From: Prosthecobacter debontii
Lineage (GTDB): Bacteria; Verrucomicrobiota; Verrucomicrobiia; Verrucomicrobiales; Akkermansiaceae
Length of the DNA stretch: 5,361 nucleotides
Direction of reading: 5' to 3'
NCBI GenBank assembly: GCA_945885485.1
Contig: CAMCYT010000192.1
Span: 1-5,361, forward strand
Of this stretch, positions 1-5,361 are shown piece after piece. The first letter of the stretch is position 1, and the number at the start of each line of letters is the position of its first letter. The notes beneath the pieces were generated by a model, which was given only the letters and a program-made list of their open reading frames with translations, was not told where the DNA came from and ran no database searches. The translations under genes and the position numbers were made by a program.

Positions 1-390
1 ATCGGCATCCACACGCAGGGTTGCGATAGAGCCGCCGCCGTAGTTTGCGACAGCGAGGGTGGTTCCTGTTAAATCGATGACTAGGTGACAAGGGCCAATG
101 CCGCCGGAATCGGCCTCGTTGATGAATTTCAATGAATGATCATCGGCTATGCTGAAAGCCGCGACCTTGTTGCCGCCGCCGATCGAATAGAGGATAGGCT
201 TTTTGGGATGAAGTGAAAGGAAGCCGGGTTTCTCGTATTTCGCTGCGAGGGTGGGTTGGGTGATGGTTCCGGTGGTAGAGTCGAAATTTGCCAGATAGAT
301 GCCATCGGCCGAAGTTCCGAGATAAACGGGATGGTTCTCGGCAAGAACTGGAAGGACGCTGAGAGCGATGGGGAGGAGGATGTTTCTCAT
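1..390 (-). CDS. Lactonase-family seven-bladed beta-propeller protein, N-terminal part (cut by window edge)
   Basis: The first 130 codons are present and the frame is still open at position 1, so the gene continues to the left; full-length family members have roughly 350-400 residues. Residues 1-17 form a signal peptide (charged MRN, hydrophobic core, VLA before Glu18), so the protein is probably periplasmic or secreted. The mature part matches the lactonase / 6-phosphogluconolactonase-like propeller family (COG2706 type): PVYLGTSADGIY opens the first blade, FLSLHP is at about 57-62, GIGPCHL at 97-103 and VANYGGGSIA at 113-122. Family members have been linked to hydrolysis of 6-phosphogluconolactone, but many exported ones have no proven substrate, so hydrolysis of a sugar lactone is only a suggestion here. 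The start is 9 bases after the uxaC stop codon, which implies co-transcription. No Shine-Dalgarno sequence is visible before the ATG. The family call is good; the substrate is unknown. Confidence 0.85.
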   Translation of the reverse strand, partial: MRNILLPIALSVLPVLAENHPVYLGTSADGIYLANFDSTTGTITQPTLAAKYEKPGFLSLHPKKPILYSIGGGNKVAAFSIADDHSLKFINEADSGGIGPCHLVIDLTGTTLAVANYGGGSIATLRVDAD

Positions 391-399
391 GATTTATTG

Positions 400-1803
400 T
401 TAGACGTTGAAACCAAAATATTGGTTCGCGTTATTGAATGAAACGTCGGCGATGAGCTTTGAGAGAGTATCGAAGTCATCTGGGAGTTCGCCTTTTTCCG
501 CTTCGTCGCCGATGAGGTTGCAAAGAATGCGTCGGAAATACTCGTGGCGAGGGAAGGAGAGGAAGGAGCGCGAGTCGGTGAGCATGCCGACGAAGCGTGA
601 TAGCAGACCTGTGGCGGAAAGAGCATTGAGTTGCATTTCCATGCCGTCTTTTTGATCAAGGAACCACCAACCAGAGCCGAACTGGATTTTCCCTGGAGTG
701 ATGCCGTCTTGGAACACGCCTGTCATTGATGCGAAGAGGTAGTTATCGCGTGGGTTGAGGTTGTAGAGGATAGTTTTTGGAAGGGCTTCGCGGGATTCGA
801 GGGCATTTAGGAAGACGGCGAGAGCTTGGCCTTGCTGGACATCGCCCATGGTGTCGTATCCGGCATCGGCGCCAAGTTTGGCGGACATGCGGATGTTGGT
901 GTTACGCACGGGGTTAAGATGGAGCTGTTTGGTCCAACCACGTGCGGCATCGAGCTGTCCTGAGAAGACGAGAAGATAAAACGAGAAGCGTTCTTTGTCT
1001 TCAGGTGAAACCGGCTTTCCGGCGCGTGCTTTATTGAAAATATTTACGGCTTCTTCATCCGTGCATGGAAGGGCAGGGCAACGATCTAATCCGTGATCGG
1101 AAAGACGTGCGCCGGTGGCGTGGAAGTCATCATGGCGTATTTTCAGAGCGTCGAGCAGATCCGAGAGCTGGGTGATCGAGGTGTTAGAAACTTGTTCCAG
1201 TTTCGAGATCCATGGATTAAGAAGATCGGGCCGGTCGACTTGGAAGGCTTTGTCCGGACGGAAAGTCGGGAGGACTTTCGTGCTGAAACCCGAAGCGGCG
1301 ATTTTCAAATGGTCATCAATGGGGTCGGCTGGATCATCTGTGGTGCCAACGACTCGGACGTCGAATTTTTTCAGTAAGCCGCGAGCTGAGAATTCGGAAT
1401 CGGCGAGTTTGGCATTGGTTTCTTCCCAGATTTCATCTGCGGTGTCGGGGGAGAGTAGGATATTAATCCCGAAGTAGCGTTGGAGTTCCATGTGGACCCA
1501 ATGATGCATGGGGTTACGGAGAGTGTAGGGTATGGTCTCAGCGAAGGCTTGAAATTTATCGCGAGGAGATGCGTTGCCGGAGACACGTTCCTCGTTGATG
1601 CCGTTGGCACGAAGCAGACGCCATTTGTAATGATCATGCCCGAGCCACATATCGGCGATGTTTTCCCAGCGATGGTCAGTCGCGATTTCCGCAGGGGAGA
1701 GGTGGTTGTGATAATCGATAATGGGGAGATCACAAGCGACTTCATGAAATAGGCGACGTGCGGTGTCGTTGTAGAGCAAAAAATGGTTGTCGAGGTAAGG
1801 CAT
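400..1803 (-). CDS. uxaC: Uronate isomerase (glucuronate/galacturonate isomerase)
   Basis: The enzyme interconverts D-glucuronate with D-fructuronate and D-galacturonate with D-tagaturonate (EC 5.3.1.12), the first cytoplasmic step of hexuronate breakdown. At 467 residues it has the normal family length and appears complete. It is a divergent amidohydrolase-superfamily barrel. Visible family motifs are DYHNHLSP at 30-37 (metal-binding His32 and His34), DHYKWRLLRANG at 57-68, NPMHHWVHMELQRYFGI at 97-113, TTDDPAD at 154-160, KQLHLNPVRNTN at 292-303 and MLTDSRSF at 407-414, followed by the HEYFRR segment. There is no signal peptide, as expected for a cytoplasmic enzyme. The start at 1803 gives the usual N-terminus (FLL..DTARRLFHEVA) just ahead of the metal motif. 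It is the first gene of a minus-strand pair with the lactonase gene. None of the usual partners (uxaB, uxuA, uxuB, kdgK, exuT) is in the window. The ATG has no purine-rich ribosome site in front. Confidence 0.97.
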   Translation of the reverse strand: MPYLDNHFLLYNDTARRLFHEVACDLPIIDYHNHLSPAEIATDHRWENIADMWLGHDHYKWRLLRANGINEERVSGNASPRDKFQAFAETIPYTLRNPMHHWVHMELQRYFGINILLSPDTADEIWEETNAKLADSEFSARGLLKKFDVRVVGTTDDPADPIDDHLKIAASGFSTKVLPTFRPDKAFQVDRPDLLNPWISKLEQVSNTSITQLSDLLDALKIRHDDFHATGARLSDHGLDRCPALPCTDEEAVNIFNKARAGKPVSPEDKERFSFYLLVFSGQLDAARGWTKQLHLNPVRNTNIRMSAKLGADAGYDTMGDVQQGQALAVFLNALESREALPKTILYNLNPRDNYLFASMTGVFQDGITPGKIQFGSGWWFLDQKDGMEMQLNALSATGLLSRFVGMLTDSRSFLSFPRHEYFRRILCNLIGDEAEKGELPDDFDTLSKLIADVSFNNANQYFGFNV

Positions 1804-1900
1804 GAGGTGGTGATTTCAATGCAAATGCTGGCGGAGGGAAAGGCAGAAAAGTGGGGAGGTTAGGATTGACTTTCAGAGGATAAAACTTCAGTAAATAATA
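1804..1900. promoter_or_regulatory. Divergent intergenic region between uxaC and the plus-strand membrane protein gene
   Basis: These 97 bases separate two divergent start codons, so promoters for both directions should lie here or just inside the genes. On the plus strand a TTGACT (1866-1871) resembles a -35 box, but the best -10-like TAAATA (1892-1897) is 20 bases away and nearly touches the ATG, so I do not call a promoter. On the minus strand I find no convincing pair. The plus-strand AGAGGA at 1875-1880 is 20 bases from the ATG, too far to be a normal ribosome site. No clear operator-like inverted repeat was seen. The region is called by position only. Confidence 0.4.
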
Positions 1901-2650
1901 ATGGCTAGTCAAGAAGAGTTGGACAAATTGTTCGAGGCTGCACTTTATGGAAGGAAGCCTCCGAGCCGATTTGGCACACCTGATGATCAAGTAAAAGCAG
2001 CGCCAGCAGCTTTTAAAAAGGCGCAGACGGAGCAAGAAAATGTCGCTACTTCGTCAGATAGTCCATTTAAAGCTGATCCAATGGAGGTAAAGCCGTTCCT
2101 AGCCGTTGGAACTAGTCCAATTCTAGAGGCTTCATTTGAGGAGGCGGCTACACCAGAAGGGTTATTAGATGAGAAAGCGTTGGCATCTCTGGATGATAAT
2201 TTGAATGCGGAGTTTGAACAGATCACCGATAAAAAAATTGCAAAAGCCAGAGCAAAGAGAGGCCGTGAACGAATTATGTATTACGCTTTATTGATTGGTT
2301 CAGTGGTGGGTGCAGGAGGTTGGCTTGTGAAAAATCCTGATAAAATAGAATCGCTTAAAAGCATTCTCACTGAAATTCGCACAGCTGTAGATCCAACTGC
2401 AGTTGCTGGAAAGTATGATAAGTCTCTGGAAAAGATAGCAGGTCGCGGGGATCAATTGGGTGATGCTGCTACTGCACTCGGTGGAAAAGTAGTCGAAGGT
2501 GAAGATCAAAGTTTGGAAAATGAAATGAAACAATTGTCTGGTGAAGAGACTACTGGACTATCGTCGTCTGAAAAACAGAAAAAGCTTGAGGATTTGCAGA
2601 AGACGATGGGCAAGAAAAAGGAGAAAGAGACGGAGACAGAAAAGAAGTAG
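1901..2650 (+). CDS. Hypothetical protein with one transmembrane segment and charged flanks
   Basis: I do not recognise this 249-residue protein. It starts with an acidic, probably helical stretch (MASQEELDKLFEAALYG). A low-complexity Ala/Pro/Glu-rich region to about residue 105 follows, then a strongly basic patch (KKIAKARAKRGRER, 111-124). Directly after it comes one hydrophobic segment at about 126-143 (IMYYALLIGSVVGAGGWLV). The rest is hydrophilic, with possible coiled coil at about 204-238 and a Lys/Glu-rich tail (KKKEKETETEKK). By the positive-inside rule the N-terminal 125 residues would be cytoplasmic and the tail periplasmic, since there is no cleavable signal. The gene is alone on the plus strand. 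It is more AT-rich than its neighbours: three 60-base blocks I counted gave about 38-45% GC, against 53-60% in blocks of uxaC and of the GH1 part of the glycosidase gene. Reality as a gene is supported by the long open frame, sensible topology and lack of an opposing real gene. Function is unknown; a scaffold or envelope-anchored protein is a guess. Confidence 0.75.
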   Translation: MASQEELDKLFEAALYGRKPPSRFGTPDDQVKAAPAAFKKAQTEQENVATSSDSPFKADPMEVKPFLAVGTSPILEASFEEAATPEGLLDEKALASLDDNLNAEFEQITDKKIAKARAKRGRERIMYYALLIGSVVGAGGWLVKNPDKIESLKSILTEIRTAVDPTAVAGKYDKSLEKIAGRGDQLGDAATALGGKVVEGEDQSLENEMKQLSGEETTGLSSSEKQKKLEDLQKTMGKKKEKETETEKK

Positions 2651-2653
2651 TGA

Positions 2654-2678
2654 GAGATAAAGATTTTCTCTTTATTTT
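2654..2678. terminator. AT-rich hairpin between convergent genes, possible terminator
   Basis: A perfect 7-base-pair stem (ATAAAGA at 2657-2663, TCTTTAT at 2669-2675) with a five-base loop lies between the plus-strand stop (2648-2650) and the minus-strand stop (2677-2679). It can be extended outward by three pairs, two of them G-U. On the plus strand it is followed by a short T run (TTT, then AA), fitting a weak intrinsic terminator for the upstream gene. There is no T run on the minus strand. The stem has only one G-C pair in its core, so it is thermodynamically weak. Position between convergent ends is the main support. Confidence 0.4.
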
Positions 2679-4836
2679 AAGTGGTGGAATCATTTTGCTG
2701 CTTCTGGATGATTTTTTTCAGTAATTCGGCTTCTGGGGTTGGATGGCGCGTCAGTAGGGGATCGTTATCAAGATCGATGTAATGGAGTCCGAAGTCGGTG
2801 TTGAGATCGAAGGGGTGTCCCCATTCACGGTTTGAGGTGATAGACCACCAGTTGTATGCGCGGACTGGAACGCCTTTCGCGATGGCTTTTTCAACTTCAA
2901 CAAGATGAGATTGCAAGTATTGAGATCGAGAAATGCCTCCGGCTGATGGAGGGCAGCCATTTTCGACGATAAGTAATTCTTGTTTGGGGAACCAACGATG
3001 GAGTCGTTGCAAAGCATGGAAAAGTCCACGAGGCCATACGGGAGCACGGAAAAATCTGCCGTTGGCGGCGTCTTCCAGTAATCGAAATTTATGTAGTCGA
3101 TGTGTTGGAAGTCCCCAATAGTAATCGAGGCCTACGAAATCTAGTGAGTCGATCGCTTCCTCAGGGCAGAGCTGAGTCGCGAGTTTTCCCGCCATACCGA
3201 GATACCACCAATTTGAGTTTGCGATCAGGCAGGTGGTTCCCCAGAAACGCCATGCCCAGTTGAGCCAACTACGTTTTGATTCGAGTGCGTGGAATCGGTC
3301 GATTGGCTCGATGGGAATGATTTCTATTTTTGAGGAATCTCCGAAAATCTGATTGGCGATTTGTTTTGCCAGCTGAAATTCAAGCCCCGGATCGGGAGCT
3401 TGCTTTGAGAGTCCGGGTGCATCGATCCGGATGCCGACACGGAGATATCCACGCTTTAGGATTCTGCGGATACCGTGGACAGAATCGATGTGTTTGGGTG
3501 GGGCATCGGTGCCGTGAAAGACCTCGTAGAGAGAAGTCGGAAGACTGGATGGAGAAATGATGTTAGAAGGTTCTGAAATCCAAGCAACGTCACAGTATTT
3601 CCGAAGATCTGTTTGAAAGTCCCTTATGGCTTGATTGACATGCGCGAGTAGTTGGGCATGTCCGTGGGGAGCGAGAGCGACGTAGTGTTCATCACTCAAG
3701 CAGGTTTTTAAAAAGCGGAAATCACTGCGATTTATGAGTTCAGGTGGAAGGAGGTATAGGGCATCGCCATAAACGGCGTCGACTTCGCCGGATGAGAGCG
3801 CGTCGCGTGCGTCGTCGTAGTTTCGGAAAAGTTTTTTTCGGGATGCTAAGGGGAGATCGCGTTTCCATGACTGGGGTTGGTTTCCTATGGCAATGACGGC
3901 GATGGATTTTACGTGCAGTGATGAAATTTCATTTAATGTATCATCGCTGCGGATGATGATGGCTTTGCCAGTACGGAGGTATGGATCGCTGGATTCGTAA
4001 AGAGTTTGATCGTCCATGGTGACCCCGCCGATGATGAGGTCGGCTGCACCGTATTCACTGACGATGGCTTCTTTGGTGGTGAATTTGAATAGAGATTCAG
4101 AGAGTCCGCGATGACAGGCACCCCAGTCGAGAAGCATTTGGAGCCATGTGGGAAAGCCGGTGATCAAGGGATTTACGCCGACTTTTGTATGAGGATGAAG
4201 CGTTTTGATTTTTTGTCGTGCCCGTGCATGGGCGGAGAATAAATTCGGGACTAATTTTCCAACTGCCTGAGCCTCGGCGTCGACCGATGAACTACGGGGT
4301 AAACCGGGCGGCATGTAGTAGCGGTTTTGCCACCAAGGTTTGATATATCCGAAGGTTAGCTGGCTGGGTTCGTTGAAAGTGATCCACCAATCGATTTTGT
4401 CGCCCAATGCCTCGGCGACTTTTTCCGCGTAACGGGCGAAGATATCTGGGAAATCATGACCTAGCATTCCGCCGTGATCGCGCTCTAGCCAAACTGGCCA
4501 GACAAAGTGGTGAAGGGTGAGCATGGGGCGCATTCCATGTTTCAAAATGCATTCCGCTACATTTCGATAATGATTCAGTGCGTCATGATCGAAGATCCCG
4601 TGTTCAGGTTCGATGCGAGACCACGCCACAGAGAAGCGGAAAAGTTTACAGCCGAGTGCGGCAGCGGATGCGATGTCTTCATCGTAACGATTCCAGAAGT
4701 CCGTAGCTTGGCCACGGGGTGTTAGACCTTGAGAGCGTTCCCAAAGATCCCAAACGTCTTCGCGTTCAGAATGGTATGCCTCCGTTTGGTGATCCGCATT
4801 GGCGGTGCCGAAGATGAAATTCTTCGGGAAAGGCAT
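2677..4836 (-). CDS. Glycoside hydrolase family 1 protein with a nested solute-binding-protein-like domain
   Basis: This 719-residue protein is far longer than the usual 450-480 for GH1 because a second domain interrupts the barrel. GH1 part one (about 1-262) has FIFGTANADHQTEA (sugar-binding Gln17), LFRFSVAWSRIEP at 65-77, LTLHHFVWPVWL at 106-117 (His110), and WITFNEP with acid/base Glu156. GH1 part two (about 521-715) has LDFVGLDYYWG at 565-575 (Asp571 where Asn is usual), LLIVENG with nucleophile Glu625, and NWWSITSNREWG with Glu671 and Trp672. The two parts sum to about 457 residues, a whole GH1 domain, so a retaining beta-glycosidase (glucosidase, galactosidase or similar) is likely; the substrate cannot be read from sequence. 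Residues about 264-520 resemble solute-binding protein family 3. There is no signal peptide or membrane segment, so it is predicted to be cytoplasmic. The ATG lies one base after the stop of the LysM lipoprotein gene, which implies translational coupling; no Shine-Dalgarno sequence is seen. The reading frame is intact throughout. Confidence 0.93.
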   Translation of the reverse strand: MPFPKNFIFGTANADHQTEAYHSEREDVWDLWERSQGLTPRGQATDFWNRYDEDIASAAALGCKLFRFSVAWSRIEPEHGIFDHDALNHYRNVAECILKHGMRPMLTLHHFVWPVWLERDHGGMLGHDFPDIFARYAEKVAEALGDKIDWWITFNEPSQLTFGYIKPWWQNRYYMPPGLPRSSSVDAEAQAVGKLVPNLFSAHARARQKIKTLHPHTKVGVNPLITGFPTWLQMLLDWGACHRGLSESLFKFTTKEAIVSEYGAADLIIGGVTMDDQTLYESSDPYLRTGKAIIIRSDDTLNEISSLHVKSIAVIAIGNQPQSWKRDLPLASRKKLFRNYDDARDALSSGEVDAVYGDALYLLPPELINRSDFRFLKTCLSDEHYVALAPHGHAQLLAHVNQAIRDFQTDLRKYCDVAWISEPSNIISPSSLPTSLYEVFHGTDAPPKHIDSVHGIRRILKRGYLRVGIRIDAPGLSKQAPDPGLEFQLAKQIANQIFGDSSKIEIIPIEPIDRFHALESKRSWLNWAWRFWGTTCLIANSNWWYLGMAGKLATQLCPEEAIDSLDFVGLDYYWGLPTHRLHKFRLLEDAANGRFFRAPVWPRGLFHALQRLHRWFPKQELLIVENGCPPSAGGISRSQYLQSHLVEVEKAIAKGVPVRAYNWWSITSNREWGHPFDLNTDFGLHYIDLDNDPLLTRHPTPEAELLKKIIQKQQNDSTT
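3277..4047 (-). other. Inserted domain: solute-binding protein family 3 (SBP_bac_3-like) in permuted order
   Basis: This covers residues about 264-520 of the GH1 protein; the boundaries are good to perhaps 15 residues. The first section (264-415) reads like the middle and end of a family 3 binding protein: ADLIIGGVTMDD, then SSDPYLRTGKAIII at 282-295, SIAVIAIGNQPQSW at 311-324, NYDDARDALSSGEVDAVYGD at 339-358, and YVALAPHGHAQLLAHVNQAI at 385-404. A linker rich in Ser, Pro and Asn follows (about 416-449). The last section (450-520) reads like the beginning of such a protein: DSVHGIRRILKRGYLRVGIR, a GLEFQLAKQIANQIFGD helix at 484-500, then IEIIPIEPIDRFHALES. In ordinary members the second section precedes the first, and HALES would run through a short turn straight into ADLIIGG. 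The new ends therefore fall in one turn and should be adjacent in space, which suits insertion into a host loop. The likely role is ligand sensing or substrate capture; this is inference. Confidence 0.75.
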
Positions 4837-4837
4837 A

Positions 4838-5311
4838 TTACCGAGGAATTTTCAGGTTTTGTCCGACTCGGATGACTGAGCCCCTTATACCATTGGCTGT
4901 CTGAATTTTTGAAACGGTGGTTTTATAGCGGTTCGCAATAGAGGATAAAGTATCGCCACGTTTGACGGTGTAGCGAACAACAGCAGTTGGTTTTGGCTTA
5001 GGTTTGGGTTTTACGGTTGATGGAGAGGTTCTAACAACAGAAGGAGGAGAAGTTGTTTCGATCAGAGGGATGTGTGGTTCTGGAAGAGGCCGTGTGTTGG
5101 ATGCGATGGTCGTGTTTGGCCTGCTGTGAGTGCCTGGTGCTGGGGGGCGATACCATTTATCCGGCTGATTCACCCAATCTTCTACGTAATCTCCGCGGCT
5201 ATTGAACGGGCCGGTTACGGTTTGAGTTTGAGGAGCGGTTCTTAAATTTCCGCACTGGGTAAGAAGTGGGATTGTGAGCAGGAGAAGGAATTTTCGAGGA
5301 AAGAAAATCAT
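4838..5311 (-). CDS. LysM-domain lipoprotein
   Basis: The protein has 157 residues from the chosen start. MIFFPRKFLLLLTIPLLTQC is a lipoprotein signal with Cys20 as the lipidated residue; Gln at -1 is unusual for a lipobox but the rest fits. A start at 5353 is also in frame and would add 14 residues; I prefer 5311 because it places a short positively charged head directly before the hydrophobic core. The mature part has a short conserved-looking segment (FNSRGDYVEDWVNQPDKWYRP, about 36-56), a long Pro/Ser/Thr-rich disordered stretch ending in KPKPKPKP, and a single C-terminal LysM domain (about 113-157: YTVKRGDTLSSIANRYKTTV, QTANGI, IRVGQNLKIP). LysM binds N-acetylglucosamine-containing glycans, normally peptidoglycan, so this is probably a membrane-anchored, wall-binding protein without its own catalytic domain. 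It is the upstream partner of the GH1 gene, separated by one base. No Shine-Dalgarno sequence precedes either candidate start as far as the window shows. Confidence 0.88.
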   Translation of the reverse strand: MIFFPRKFLLLLTIPLLTQCGNLRTAPQTQTVTGPFNSRGDYVEDWVNQPDKWYRPPAPGTHSRPNTTIASNTRPLPEPHIPLIETTSPPSVVRTSPSTVKPKPKPKPTAVVRYTVKRGDTLSSIANRYKTTVSKIQTANGIRGSVIRVGQNLKIPR

Positions 5312-5361
5312 CGGAAGTGAATATGCGGGAAATATTACGGATATGCAAAGCATTGTTCGAG

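Noticed and set aside
1093..1752. Plus-strand open frames of 90-120 codons inside uxaC (1093-1377, 1115-1477, 1480-1752).
   Set aside because: They lie fully opposite a strongly conserved gene, overlap each other in different frames, and their translations show no recognisable domain. They are antisense shadows.
1866..1897. TTGACT and TAAATA as a plus-strand promoter for the membrane protein gene.
   Set aside because: The spacing is 20 bases and the -10 would sit almost on the start codon, which needs a leaderless message. Left as a note in the intergenic entry.
3277..4047. Possibility that the glycosidase is a frameshifted or misassembled junction of two genes.
   Set aside because: The frame is open from start to stop, both GH1 halves are complete and complementary, and the binding-domain halves are also complementary. 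A chance misassembly would not give this clean pattern.
4981..5010. Short tandem-like repeat coding for KPKPKPKP in the LysM protein.
   Set aside because: It is ordinary low-complexity linker sequence in wall-associated lipoproteins, not a separate repeat element.
5312..5361. Promoter-like pair on the minus strand before the LysM gene (TCGAAC and TAATAT, 17 bases apart).
   Set aside because: The -35 matches only three of six consensus bases and the region runs into the window edge. Not strong enough to call.

Overview
The window looks like chromosomal DNA of a Gram-negative bacterium, most likely a Verrucomicrobiota member. The evidence is a lipoprotein signal on the LysM protein, the short RGDYVEDW segment that follows it (which I associate from memory with that phylum), weak or absent Shine-Dalgarno sequences at all five starts, and mixed GC content. 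This taxonomic call is inference. I see no tRNA, rRNA, CRISPR array, insertion sequence or attachment site.

Layout from left to right: (1) positions 1-390, minus strand, the first 130 residues of a secreted beta-propeller lactonase-family protein that runs off the left edge. (2) 400-1803, minus, a complete uronate isomerase (uxaC), 9 bases upstream of the lactonase gene, so the two probably form one transcript. (3) A 97-base divergent intergenic region. (4) 1901-2650, plus, an AT-richer gene for an unrecognised protein with one membrane segment. (5) A small hairpin between convergent stop codons. (6) 2677-4836, minus, a 719-residue glycoside hydrolase family 1 protein interrupted by a domain related to solute-binding protein family 3. 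(7) 4838-5311, minus, a LysM lipoprotein whose stop codon lies one base before the start of the glycosidase, so these two also form an operon.

The standout is gene (6). Both GH1 catalytic glutamates and the flanking GH1 motifs are intact. Between barrel strands 5 and 6, however, sit about 257 extra residues that read as a periplasmic-type binding protein with its two parts in swapped order: the later part comes first, then a linker, then the beginning of the domain. This is what a circularly permuted binding domain nested in a TIM barrel would look like, and it has no visible export signal. It may be a ligand-controlled glycosidase.

Functionally, uxaC indicates use of glucuronate or galacturonate. 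The GH1 enzyme would release sugars from glycosides, and the lactonase-family protein may act on sugar lactones. A shared sugar-catabolism theme is plausible, but only the pairing within each operon is directly supported by spacing.
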